Source: Planctomycetaceae bacterium (GTDB taxonomy: Bacteria; Planctomycetota; Planctomycetia; Pirellulales; Pirellulaceae). Taken from it: a DNA stretch of 32,652 bases. Both the position numbers and the translations under genes were made by a program. The DNA is taken from NCBI GenBank assembly GCA_002717145.1, contig PBCP01000091.1:1-32652 (forward strand), given 5' to 3'. This document shows positions 27,297 through 32,652 of the stretch, in pieces. The notes beneath the pieces are model-generated. The model was not told the origin of the DNA. It saw only the letters and a program-made list of their open reading frames with translations, and did no database searches. The stretch's first letter is position 1. Every line of letters starts with the position of its first letter.

Positions 27297-28961
27297 CTAC
27301 AAGCCAATTTTTTCCTGCGCCCAAATGGAAAGTTTCTCACGAAAGATCTTGGCGTTGTGCCGAATATCTACAGGTAGAGCATCACGCAGCAGGAAATGAG
27401 TGATCGATGAGGTTAAGGGGTTTTCCGCTGCTAGACGTTTGATCTCATCAAGTAGTTGTTGTTCGTCGGCACGTGAAGTCGTTCTGTGTTCAGGCCAGCA
27501 TTCAATCACGACGGCTGCTTCTGCTGTTCCACGGCACATGACAGTTACCACTGCACAGCGATACACTCGAGAGTGTTGATTGATAATTGCTTCCGTGGGA
27601 ATTGTAAAAAGCGTTTGATTCGGAAGTTGGACACGATGTCCTTTGCGTCCGCAGAACCAAAAGCGTCCGGACGAATCAAAATACCCAACGTCTCCCATGC
27701 GATGCCAAAATGTTTCGCCATCCGGAATTTTGTGGAGTTTGGTTTCCTCGGCATGGGTAACGTAGTGTGAGGTAACGACCGGTCCCTGAACAATGAGTTC
27801 ACCAATCTCGCCGACGGCTACTTCGGTGGTCTCCTCCAGATCGCTGATTGGCGAATCCGTGATTTGAATGACACGCCACTGAATCCCGGAGAATCTGGAA
27901 CCAACACACGTTCCCCGACCAGCGGCGGTTTTTTGGGCTGTTTCATTCAGGACTTCGGTTGCACTAATAGTGGCGACTGGCAACGATTCGGTCGCACCAT
28001 ATGGCGTATGCATGTCTCCATCTTCTGCCATGGCTTGACGCATTCGTCTGAGTACTCGGGGTGGGACGGGAGCTCCTGCAGAAAGGATCCGTTTTAAGGA
28101 AGGTAAACGGACATGATTTTCGGAACAGTACCGTCCCACGGTTTCCCATAAAGCGGGCGACCCAAAGGATTGAGTTACTTTCCAATCCTGAATAGGAATG
28201 ATGATGTGTTCCGGATTGACGGTCGCTGGCTTGGTGGGATCCATTTTCGGAATAATGGTAGCCACCCCCATGGCTGCATTAAAAAGGCCAAACAATGGAA
28301 AGGCCGGTAGGTCTTTTTCACCAGCTTCGATGCCGTATTGCTGCTGGATTTGTAAAACCTGATGGTAGAAATTTTGATGACAGTAATGGACACCTTTGGG
28401 GGGGCCGGTGCTACCGGTGGTAAAGATGATAGCCGCCGGATCGGTAGGATGCGGTTTAAAGCATTCAAATTCTCCGACCTCTGTTCTTCTTAACTGATTG
28501 GCCGTCGGTCCTCGCCAGAACCAACGTCGCCCAACAGTAACATTTTTTTTAGCGGCAGGGAACTTGCTGCGTAGAAGTGTTCTGGCAGCCTGTACTAAAC
28601 TAATGCCGATAAATCCTTCGGTTTCAACGCGTTGGAGGCAATCAATCATGTTTTTGTGCCCCATGCCTGGATCAATTAAAACAGACACCATGCCGGCCTT
28701 GAACATTGCGAATACCCAGGATACAAATTCACACCCTGGTGGAATCATGAGAGCAAGCCGGGTACCTTGTTCGATTCCCATGGCATGTAAGCCAGCAGCG
28801 AGTCGGGAACTGTCGTCATCAAGTTCTTGAAATGTTAAGCAACGGTAGCGTTGCTTCAATGGCAGCTTGCGGTTTGCCCAACGACCTTTGATCGGTTCCG
28901 CGATGGCGATCGCATCAGGCCGTTCACGTGCCTGAAGTTGTAAAAATTCCGCGACGTTCAT
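27297..28961 (-). CDS. oleC: OleC-like beta-lactone synthetase (AMP-dependent ligase family)
   Basis: This 554-residue ANL-superfamily enzyme resembles OleC, which uses ATP to convert a 2-alkyl-3-hydroxy acid into a beta-lactone, the precursor that OleB decarboxylates to an olefin. The P-loop is IFTTGSTGPPKGVHY (179-193); the adenylate motif is TPYGATE (319-325), preceded by FGSPALWETV and RILSAGAPVPPRVLRRM. RMGDVGYFDSSGRFWFCGRKGHRVQ is the ribose-binding and hinge region. These follow OleC rather than acyl-CoA ligases, in particular FPLFGLFNAAMG and the PKMDPTKPA stretch. It starts 5 nt after the ATP-grasp gene. oleA and oleB are not in the window. A fatty acyl-CoA or acyl-ACP ligase is the alternative reading. 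Confidence 0.82.
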   Translation of the reverse strand: MNVAEFLQLQARERPDAIAIAEPIKGRWANRKLPLKQRYRCLTFQELDDDSSRLAAGLHAMGIEQGTRLALMIPPGCEFVSWVFAMFKAGMVSVLIDPGMGHKNMIDCLQRVETEGFIGISLVQAARTLLRSKFPAAKKNVTVGRRWFWRGPTANQLRRTEVGEFECFKPHPTDPAAIIFTTGSTGPPKGVHYCHQNFYHQVLQIQQQYGIEAGEKDLPAFPLFGLFNAAMGVATIIPKMDPTKPATVNPEHIIIPIQDWKVTQSFGSPALWETVGRYCSENHVRLPSLKRILSAGAPVPPRVLRRMRQAMAEDGDMHTPYGATESLPVATISATEVLNETAQKTAAGRGTCVGSRFSGIQWRVIQITDSPISDLEETTEVAVGEIGELIVQGPVVTSHYVTHAEETKLHKIPDGETFWHRMGDVGYFDSSGRFWFCGRKGHRVQLPNQTLFTIPTEAIINQHSRVYRCAVVTVMCRGTAEAAVVIECWPEHRTTSRADEQQLLDEIKRLAAENPLTSSITHFLLRDALPVDIRHNAKIFREKLSIWAQEKIGL

Positions 28962-28966
28962 GTGAT

Positions 28967-29899
28967 CTAACTATGGATGTTTTTTGAAGTAGTAATTGCC
29001 TGCTGGCGATGCCTGTTAATGCGATCTGCCAAAAAATGAGTGACTTCCAAACCTATGTCGACGCTGGTGACCTCTGCCAGTGCTCGCCAGCCCGGCACGG
29101 CATTCACTTCCAGAATGATAGGACGTCCTTGCTCTGTGAAGACGATGTCAACACCTGCGATTTCGGCCTGCACGACAGCGGCGGCCCGTCTTGCCATTTT
29201 CAGTACATTGGCCGGAGCCTCGTAAAGCTGAGGAATTCCACCCAGCGAGATGTTCGTGCGCCAGTCATTTTTATTTGCCCGCCGCATACAAAACGTTTTT
29301 TCGCCGAGCACAAATACCCTTATGTCGGAGCCGTTGTGAGCAATAAATCGCTGCAGATAAATCACTCCTTCCAGTTGTTCCAGCATCCGAAATGCGCGGA
29401 TAGCCAGTGGCGGGTCAGAAATCCGCGTGATGCCCCGGCCTTCTCCGCCAAATACAGGCTTAACGACGGCGTCGCCACCCAATTGCTCGAAAGCAATCAT
29501 GGCATCGTCAGCAGTTTGGCAAACGATCGTCTCAGGGACTGGTAAATTCTCATGAGCAAGCAAGCCTAGGCTGAGATATTTGTCGACTGCGATTTCGATG
29601 GACCTCGCACAATTGAGAACAAGGCCTCCGGAACGTTCGTATAGATGCAGGGCATTCATTCGAAATATAACCTGTTCCAGTGAACCCGGTGGCATCGTAC
29701 GAATCAGTACAGCGTCGAATTGGTCAAATGCCTGCTCTGCCGAACTTAAATCATTGTTGCCCCCTTCGCGAACTCCGGCCCTAATGGTGGAAAAAGGTAA
29801 TGGACTGTAGCGCACCGTGGTCGCTTCAGAAACGTCAGCAGCGCGCTGAAGATCTTTTAGGTACCATGAGTGCGGATTTCCAAGAACGGCGATCTTCAT
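28967..29899 (-). CDS. RimK/MptN-like ATP-grasp ligase, probably for H4MPT glutamylation
   Basis: This 310-residue ATP-grasp enzyme of the RimK type ligates an amino acid such as glutamate onto an acceptor carboxylate. Visible elements are LNCARSIEIAVDKYLSL (95-111), the ATP lysine in AVVKPVFGGEGRGI (144-157), the DIRVFVLGEKTFCMRRAN strand, WRTNISLGG, AGVDIVFTEQGRPIILEVNAVPGW with the magnesium-binding E and N. MptN, the archaeal tetrahydromethanopterin:L-glutamate ligase, belongs to this family, and RimK-like genes accompany mch in bacterial H4MPT clusters. Here it starts 48 nt downstream of the mch stop, supporting that role. Ribosomal S6 modification is the main alternative and cannot be excluded from sequence. 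OleC follows after 5 nt. Confidence 0.85.
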   Translation of the reverse strand: MKIAVLGNPHSWYLKDLQRAADVSEATTVRYSPLPFSTIRAGVREGGNNDLSSAEQAFDQFDAVLIRTMPPGSLEQVIFRMNALHLYERSGGLVLNCARSIEIAVDKYLSLGLLAHENLPVPETIVCQTADDAMIAFEQLGGDAVVKPVFGGEGRGITRISDPPLAIRAFRMLEQLEGVIYLQRFIAHNGSDIRVFVLGEKTFCMRRANKNDWRTNISLGGIPQLYEAPANVLKMARRAAAVVQAEIAGVDIVFTEQGRPIILEVNAVPGWRALAEVTSVDIGLEVTHFLADRINRHRQQAITTSKNIHS

Positions 29900-29946
29900 A
29901 TTTTATGGGTGAACTACTCGTGATAACACAAGTTAGAGTGAAAGGA

Positions 29947-30897
29947 TTATTCAAGGCCGAAGGACCGGCTGAGCACGACGGGGTTTAGTTCGCCGAACCG
30001 GTAGCAACTACCAGTTTCGAGATTGTTGATATTGATGACAGCCGGGCTAAACAGATGAGGGTCAATCTTATAGAAGTCATGATCGTACTCTTTGAATATT
30101 TCGATAAACGGTTTGCCATAGTCTTTTGACGCCTTACTTGGAATTATACTTCCAATGGATTCGATACTTTTGTCATCTCCGGTGACCCAGATCGTCACTT
30201 CACCGCCATAAAGGATTGCATCATTGGTTCTCCCGATGCCGGCTAGATCATCTGCAGCGACAGGAGGAAGCGGAGCAATGCCTGTTCCTGATTCAACACG
30301 AGCCAGATTAAACCCTAGTTCATGCAATTTGTGTAATGCTGTTTCCAAAGACCGAGCGACGACTTGTACCGTGCCTGCCAAACTAGCTGTAGGGGCAAAG
30401 GCCAGAGTTAATTTGTTGGGAGTTACACCGCAGGCTTCTGCAATTACTTTGCAAACAGATTCAGTTGGTGGCTTTGCCGTTTCGATGATTCCCACAACTT
30501 GGCTAGCCTTTTCGGTATATCCGATGTCATTAAAAAGTTCTTCCCTGCCAGCGGCTGCTCGCATTGCTCCGCTACCCATGCCAAAGAAATCATCGGTTTG
30601 CAGTTGCCAACCTGCATATTGACTCGCCATACAGGCCTCAACAGGGTGGTCGGTGTCAATCTGCACAGCCGATGTTGTCGGGATAATATCGGCACTGGGT
30701 ACATAGGATACATGTCCCAGACCAGCCAGGCAGGTTTCTGCTAACAGGCGTCCGGCTTCCAGTCCGCCAATCACTGAAACACCGAGGTCGATCAAGCTTA
30801 CTCCCTGGGGACTAAAGGACGAGCGGATCTTAAAGTCGTCAGCTAGGTCAATCAGTGTATCAGCTATGTATTTTGCTCGATCGTTCAAATTCACCAT
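29947..30897 (-). CDS. mch: methenyltetrahydromethanopterin cyclohydrolase
   Basis: Mch interconverts N5,N10-methenyl-H4MPT and N5-formyl-H4MPT in the cytoplasmic C1 pathway that oxidises formaldehyde. The start is set at the ATG at 30897 (MVNLNDRAKYIADTL), which has AGGA five nucleotides upstream on the minus strand and gives 316 residues, the family length; the frame is open to 30966 but the extra 23 residues are not conserved. Matching features are GVSLIDLGVSVIGGLEAGRLLAETCLAGLG, ACMASQYAGWQLQ, FFGMGSGAMRAAAGREELF, LAFAPTASLAGTVQVVARSLETALHKL, ESGTGIAPLPPVAADDLAGIGRTNDAILYGGEV and PFIEIFKEYDHDFYKIDPHLFSPA. It is the first gene of the minus-strand run and diverges from the DtxR-family gene. 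Confidence 0.96.
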   Translation of the reverse strand: MVNLNDRAKYIADTLIDLADDFKIRSSFSPQGVSLIDLGVSVIGGLEAGRLLAETCLAGLGHVSYVPSADIIPTTSAVQIDTDHPVEACMASQYAGWQLQTDDFFGMGSGAMRAAAGREELFNDIGYTEKASQVVGIIETAKPPTESVCKVIAEACGVTPNKLTLAFAPTASLAGTVQVVARSLETALHKLHELGFNLARVESGTGIAPLPPVAADDLAGIGRTNDAILYGGEVTIWVTGDDKSIESIGSIIPSKASKDYGKPFIEIFKEYDHDFYKIDPHLFSPAVININNLETGSCYRFGELNPVVLSRSFGLE

Positions 30898-31053
30898 GGT
30901 GGTCCTGTTGGGGAGAATGGAATGCGGTACGATAGGATTTACTGGCGAAGCGGCTATATTCATCATAGCCGCTACTTGTAGTTTTCGTGAATTCCGGCAT
31001 GAACGGGGATAGGAAAACTTTAAGTCTGTTGAAAAGAGTGTATCTTAAAATGA

Positions 31054-31071
31054 AGCAGCTGTAGAGCAGCT
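31054..31071. repeat. pair of 7-bp direct repeats in the mch/dtxR divergent region
   Basis: AGCAGCT occurs at 31054-31060 and again at 31065-31071, 11 bp apart, about one helical turn. The position, 41 nt upstream of the DtxR-family start and in the divergent region to mch, would suit a regulator site. The repeat is short and may be chance. Confidence 0.2.
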
Positions 31072-31111
31072 TTATACGTTTGTCTGATTGGCCCCAGTGG
31101 AGGACTAGCGG

Positions 31112-31774
31112 TTGCCGAGCCTAACCATAGAAAACTATGTAAAAACGATCTATGAAATTTGTTCCCGTCAACAGGATAAGTCGGCGGCAACAGGACAGCT
31201 GGCTCAGGCCTTGGGAGTATTGCCCGGCACAGTCACTAGCATGATGAAAACGCTTTCCGATTCGGGGCTGGCTTCATACCAGCCCTATGAAGGCGTGCTT
31301 CTTACGCCTTCAGGCACGGCACTGGCCCTGCGTGTGCTGCGACGTCATAGGCTCATCGAACTGTTTTTAGTGCGTACTCTCGATTTGTCCTGGGATGAGG
31401 TCCATGAAGAAGCTGAGAATATGGAGCATGCGGTTAGTGACCTGTTGGTTGACCGAATTGACTCCTTTTTAGGGAGTCCGGATTTTGACCCGCATGGGGA
31501 CCCTATTCCTAAGGCAGATGGAACGGTTAGACAAGCCAATGGTTCGTTATTAAATGTTATGCGTATTGGAGATTCGGTAAGAGTCGTACGAGTTTTGGAT
31601 CAGTCGTCTGAGTTTTTAAAACGACTGACTGAAGAGGGAATAGAGATCGGTGCAACCATCGAAGTACTAGCCACAGAAAATGATCTATTTCAGCTGTCTG
31701 TCAATGCAGGGCCTTGTTGCAATCTTTCGTCGGATCTGGCTAGCCGCATACTGGTAGAACAGGTTGTTGGTTAA
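31112..31774 (+). CDS. DtxR/MntR-family metal-dependent transcriptional regulator
   Basis: This 220-residue regulator has the DtxR-family order: winged helix at about 1-70 (ENYVKTIYEI, GQLAQALGVLPGTVTSMMKTLSDSGL), dimerisation domain to about 145 and a C-terminal FeoA/SH3-like domain (about 148-218, GDSVRVVRVLDQ...). Likely metal ligands are H79 in RRHRLIELFL and E102, E105 and H106 in EEAENMEHAVSD, the last two at the same numbering as in DtxR. The residue equivalent to MntR Asp8 appears to be Asn8. The start is a TTG at 31112 with GGAGG eight nucleotides upstream; no better ATG exists. Such regulators control manganese or iron uptake genes when loaded with metal. Its target is not in the window. 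A DinB-fold gene follows after 24 nt. Confidence 0.9.
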   Translation: MPSLTIENYVKTIYEICSRQQDKSAATGQLAQALGVLPGTVTSMMKTLSDSGLASYQPYEGVLLTPSGTALALRVLRRHRLIELFLVRTLDLSWDEVHEEAENMEHAVSDLLVDRIDSFLGSPDFDPHGDPIPKADGTVRQANGSLLNVMRIGDSVRVVRVLDQSSEFLKRLTEEGIEIGATIEVLATENDLFQLSVNAGPCCNLSSDLASRILVEQVVG

Positions 31775-31798
31775 AATTACAGTAGAAAGAGTTTATTG

Positions 31799-32290
31799 AT
31801 GTCTCAGAAATCCCGCTTGCTAAATCAACTGAATTCCGCTCGGTCTTTCAGTAATAAATTACTGAAAGACTTTGAAACTCCGGCGTCATGGACGCACCAG
31901 TTACATCAGGGCGGGAACCATGCATTGTGGTTTGCCGGGCATATGGGCACGACCGATAACTTTATGTTGTCTTTGGTTCGTCCCGATTTGTGTGAAGCGA
32001 ATGATCAGTATGGAACTCTCTTTGGCTTGGGCAGTCAGCCTTCCGAAGATCCTTCCAGTTACCCATCCGTCGAGAGTGTCCTGAGGTTTATGGCAGACCG
32101 ACGCAAAAAGTTGCTGCAAGCACTGAAAGAAATGTCAGACGAACAGCTGGCACAGGCGACTCCTGACGGTGCCCCGGAATTTATGCCGGATAATGCCTCT
32201 GTTTTCGAAACGGCTGTCTGGCACGAAGGCTTGCATTCAGGGCAAATTTCCCTCATTCGTAGAAGTCTGGGATTCGATCCGATCGTATAG
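31799..32290 (+). CDS. DinB-fold protein (DinB/YfiT-like)
   Basis: This 163-residue four-helix-bundle protein of the DinB superfamily starts at the ATG at 31799; a TTG immediately before it is in frame but less likely. Putative metal-binding histidines are in the N-terminal NHALWFAGHM and the C-terminal WHEGLHSGQISLIRR, the classic His-x3-His closing motif. Many such proteins are metal-dependent thiol transferases or hydrolases, but a specific function cannot be assigned. It lies 24 nt after the DtxR-family gene and is probably co-transcribed, so a link with metal homeostasis is possible. The coding sequence contains a perfect 13-bp inverted repeat near its 5' end. Confidence 0.85.
   Translation: MSQKSRLLNQLNSARSFSNKLLKDFETPASWTHQLHQGGNHALWFAGHMGTTDNFMLSLVRPDLCEANDQYGTLFGLGSQPSEDPSSYPSVESVLRFMADRRKKLLQALKEMSDEQLAQATPDGAPEFMPDNASVFETAVWHEGLHSGQISLIRRSLGFDPIV
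31843..31870. repeat. perfect 13-bp inverted repeat within the DinB-fold gene
   Basis: GTCTTTCAGTAAT is followed by AA and then by its exact reverse complement, giving a 28-bp near-palindrome beginning 44 nt into the gene. It encodes part of the first helix (RSFSNKLLKD). With a two-base centre it could form a cruciform or, in RNA, a strong hairpin with a slightly opened loop. Confidence 0.7.
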
Positions 32291-32430
32291 CCGCTTGGAA
32301 ATTTCAATAACTCCTTCAAACTCATGAAAACTATGCTTAATTCGAGCAGATTCCTATCGGTTAAGCACTTGATGTTTGAGTGGATAATGCTGAGAATTGA
32401 AATAGTGGTAAATCTCCTGCCAGCTTGAGT

Positions 32431-32530
32431 GTCGCACTATGGTGCTCGCAAGGGGGAGCCGTGAACCGAGTCAGGCCTTAACCGCAGCAGCTCTAAGCGG
32501 GGAACTCTTGTGCGAGTACCATCGTGCGAC
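32431..32530 (+). ncRNA. ffs: small bacterial signal recognition particle RNA (4.5S type)
   Basis: The outer arms GTCGCACTATGGTGCTCGCA and, at the far end, GTGCGAGTACCATCGTGCGAC pair almost fully, closing a 100-nt hairpin typical of SRP RNA. Inside are the conserved elements in order: CCGTGAACC, GTCAGG at 32470-32475, AGCAGC at 32486-32491 (the two sides of the Ffh-binding internal loop), then TCTAAGCGGGGAACTC and TTGTGCG, as in Thermus- and E. coli-type molecules. The apical ten bases (CCTTAACCGC) do not contain the usual GGAA tetraloop. In many bacteria this gene sits directly upstream of dnaX, as it appears to here. Ends are set by the outer pairing and may be off by several nucleotides. 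Confidence 0.9.
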
Positions 32531-32587
32531 AGGCATCTGGATCACACTGCTGTGGTGCCAACCAATGGACGATTGATTTTGGACGTA

Positions 32588-32652
32588 ATGATGGATCAGG
32601 ATGATTCCAGCCAGGAGCCGCTAGTCGCAACGACGTCTGCTGACGACCGCTA
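32588..32652 (+). CDS. dnaX: probable 5' end of dnaX (DNA polymerase III gamma/tau), partial
   Basis: An ATG at 32588 (with a second ATG immediately after) opens a frame to the window edge reading MMDQDDSSQEPLVATTSADDR and then TA, the first two bases of a probable Tyr codon. Planctomycete DnaX proteins begin with a short polar leader before 'Y.VVARRYRPQ', and this fits up to the cut. The position 57 nt downstream of the SRP RNA gene supports the assignment, since ffs-dnaX linkage is common. No DnaX motif is reached inside the window, so the call rests on context. Confidence 0.45.
   Translation, partial: MMDQDDSSQEPLVATTSADDR

Noticed and set aside
1..32652. Mobile elements, CRISPR arrays, toxin-antitoxin or phage defence genes
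   Set aside because: No transposase, integrase, terminal inverted repeats with target duplication, spaced direct-repeat array or defence-type domain was recognised on either strand.

Overview
The window looks like a planctomycete chromosome (Planctomycetia, Planctomycetales or Pirellulales type) with mid-range base composition. Several traits together point there: bacterial genes for tetrahydromethanopterin (H4MPT) synthesis and C1 transfer (an MptG-like beta-RFAP synthase, a dihydropteroate-synthase-like protein, a RimK/MptN-like ATP-grasp ligase and Mch), a sulfatase, a Pkn-type membrane Ser/Thr kinase, a GYF_2 membrane protein, OleC/OleD olefin genes, and a GltX with an insertion after its KMSKS-type loop. 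I see no mobile element, CRISPR array, tRNA or rRNA. This is dense chromosomal sequence.

Layout. (1) 65-8825, minus strand: gltX, glnS and mptG, then pdxJ, an EboE-like TIM-barrel protein, an SDR with a substituted active site, and the DHPS-like H4MPT protein. mptG follows glnS by 10 nt. The pdxJ-to-DHPS genes are 6-22 nt apart and probably one operon. (2) 8968-15204, plus strand: a damage-inducible mutagenesis cassette imuA-imuB-dnaE2, behind a perfect 22-bp palindrome that overlaps a plausible promoter (probable LexA operator). (3) 15209-24615, minus strand: a lipid or polyketide-type gene set, in transcription order a KAS II-like ketosynthase, an acyl carrier protein, two CrtI-like FAD desaturase/isomerase homologues, a FabZ-like dehydratase and a FabI-like enoyl reductase, followed by a sulfatase and a Ser/Thr kinase. 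(4) 24741-30897, minus strand: mch, the ATP-grasp ligase, oleC, a GYF_2 protein and oleD. (5) 31112-32652, plus strand: a DtxR/MntR-family regulator, a DinB-fold protein, the small SRP RNA gene and the first codons of a probable dnaX.

How the genes work together. mptG, the DHPS-like gene, the ATP-grasp ligase and mch belong to the H4MPT-linked formaldehyde-oxidation module known from methylotrophs and planctomycetes, here split into two blocks about 25 kb apart. The carrier-protein-based set in region 3 carries all the activities for building and reducing an acyl chain except a ketoreductase and a loading enzyme, plus two CrtI-like redox enzymes. That combination resembles gene sets proposed for ladderane lipids in anammox planctomycetes. 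It is the best candidate here for an undescribed pathway. OleC and OleD next to it are the last-but-one and reducing enzymes of head-to-head olefin synthesis, but OleA and OleB are not in the window.
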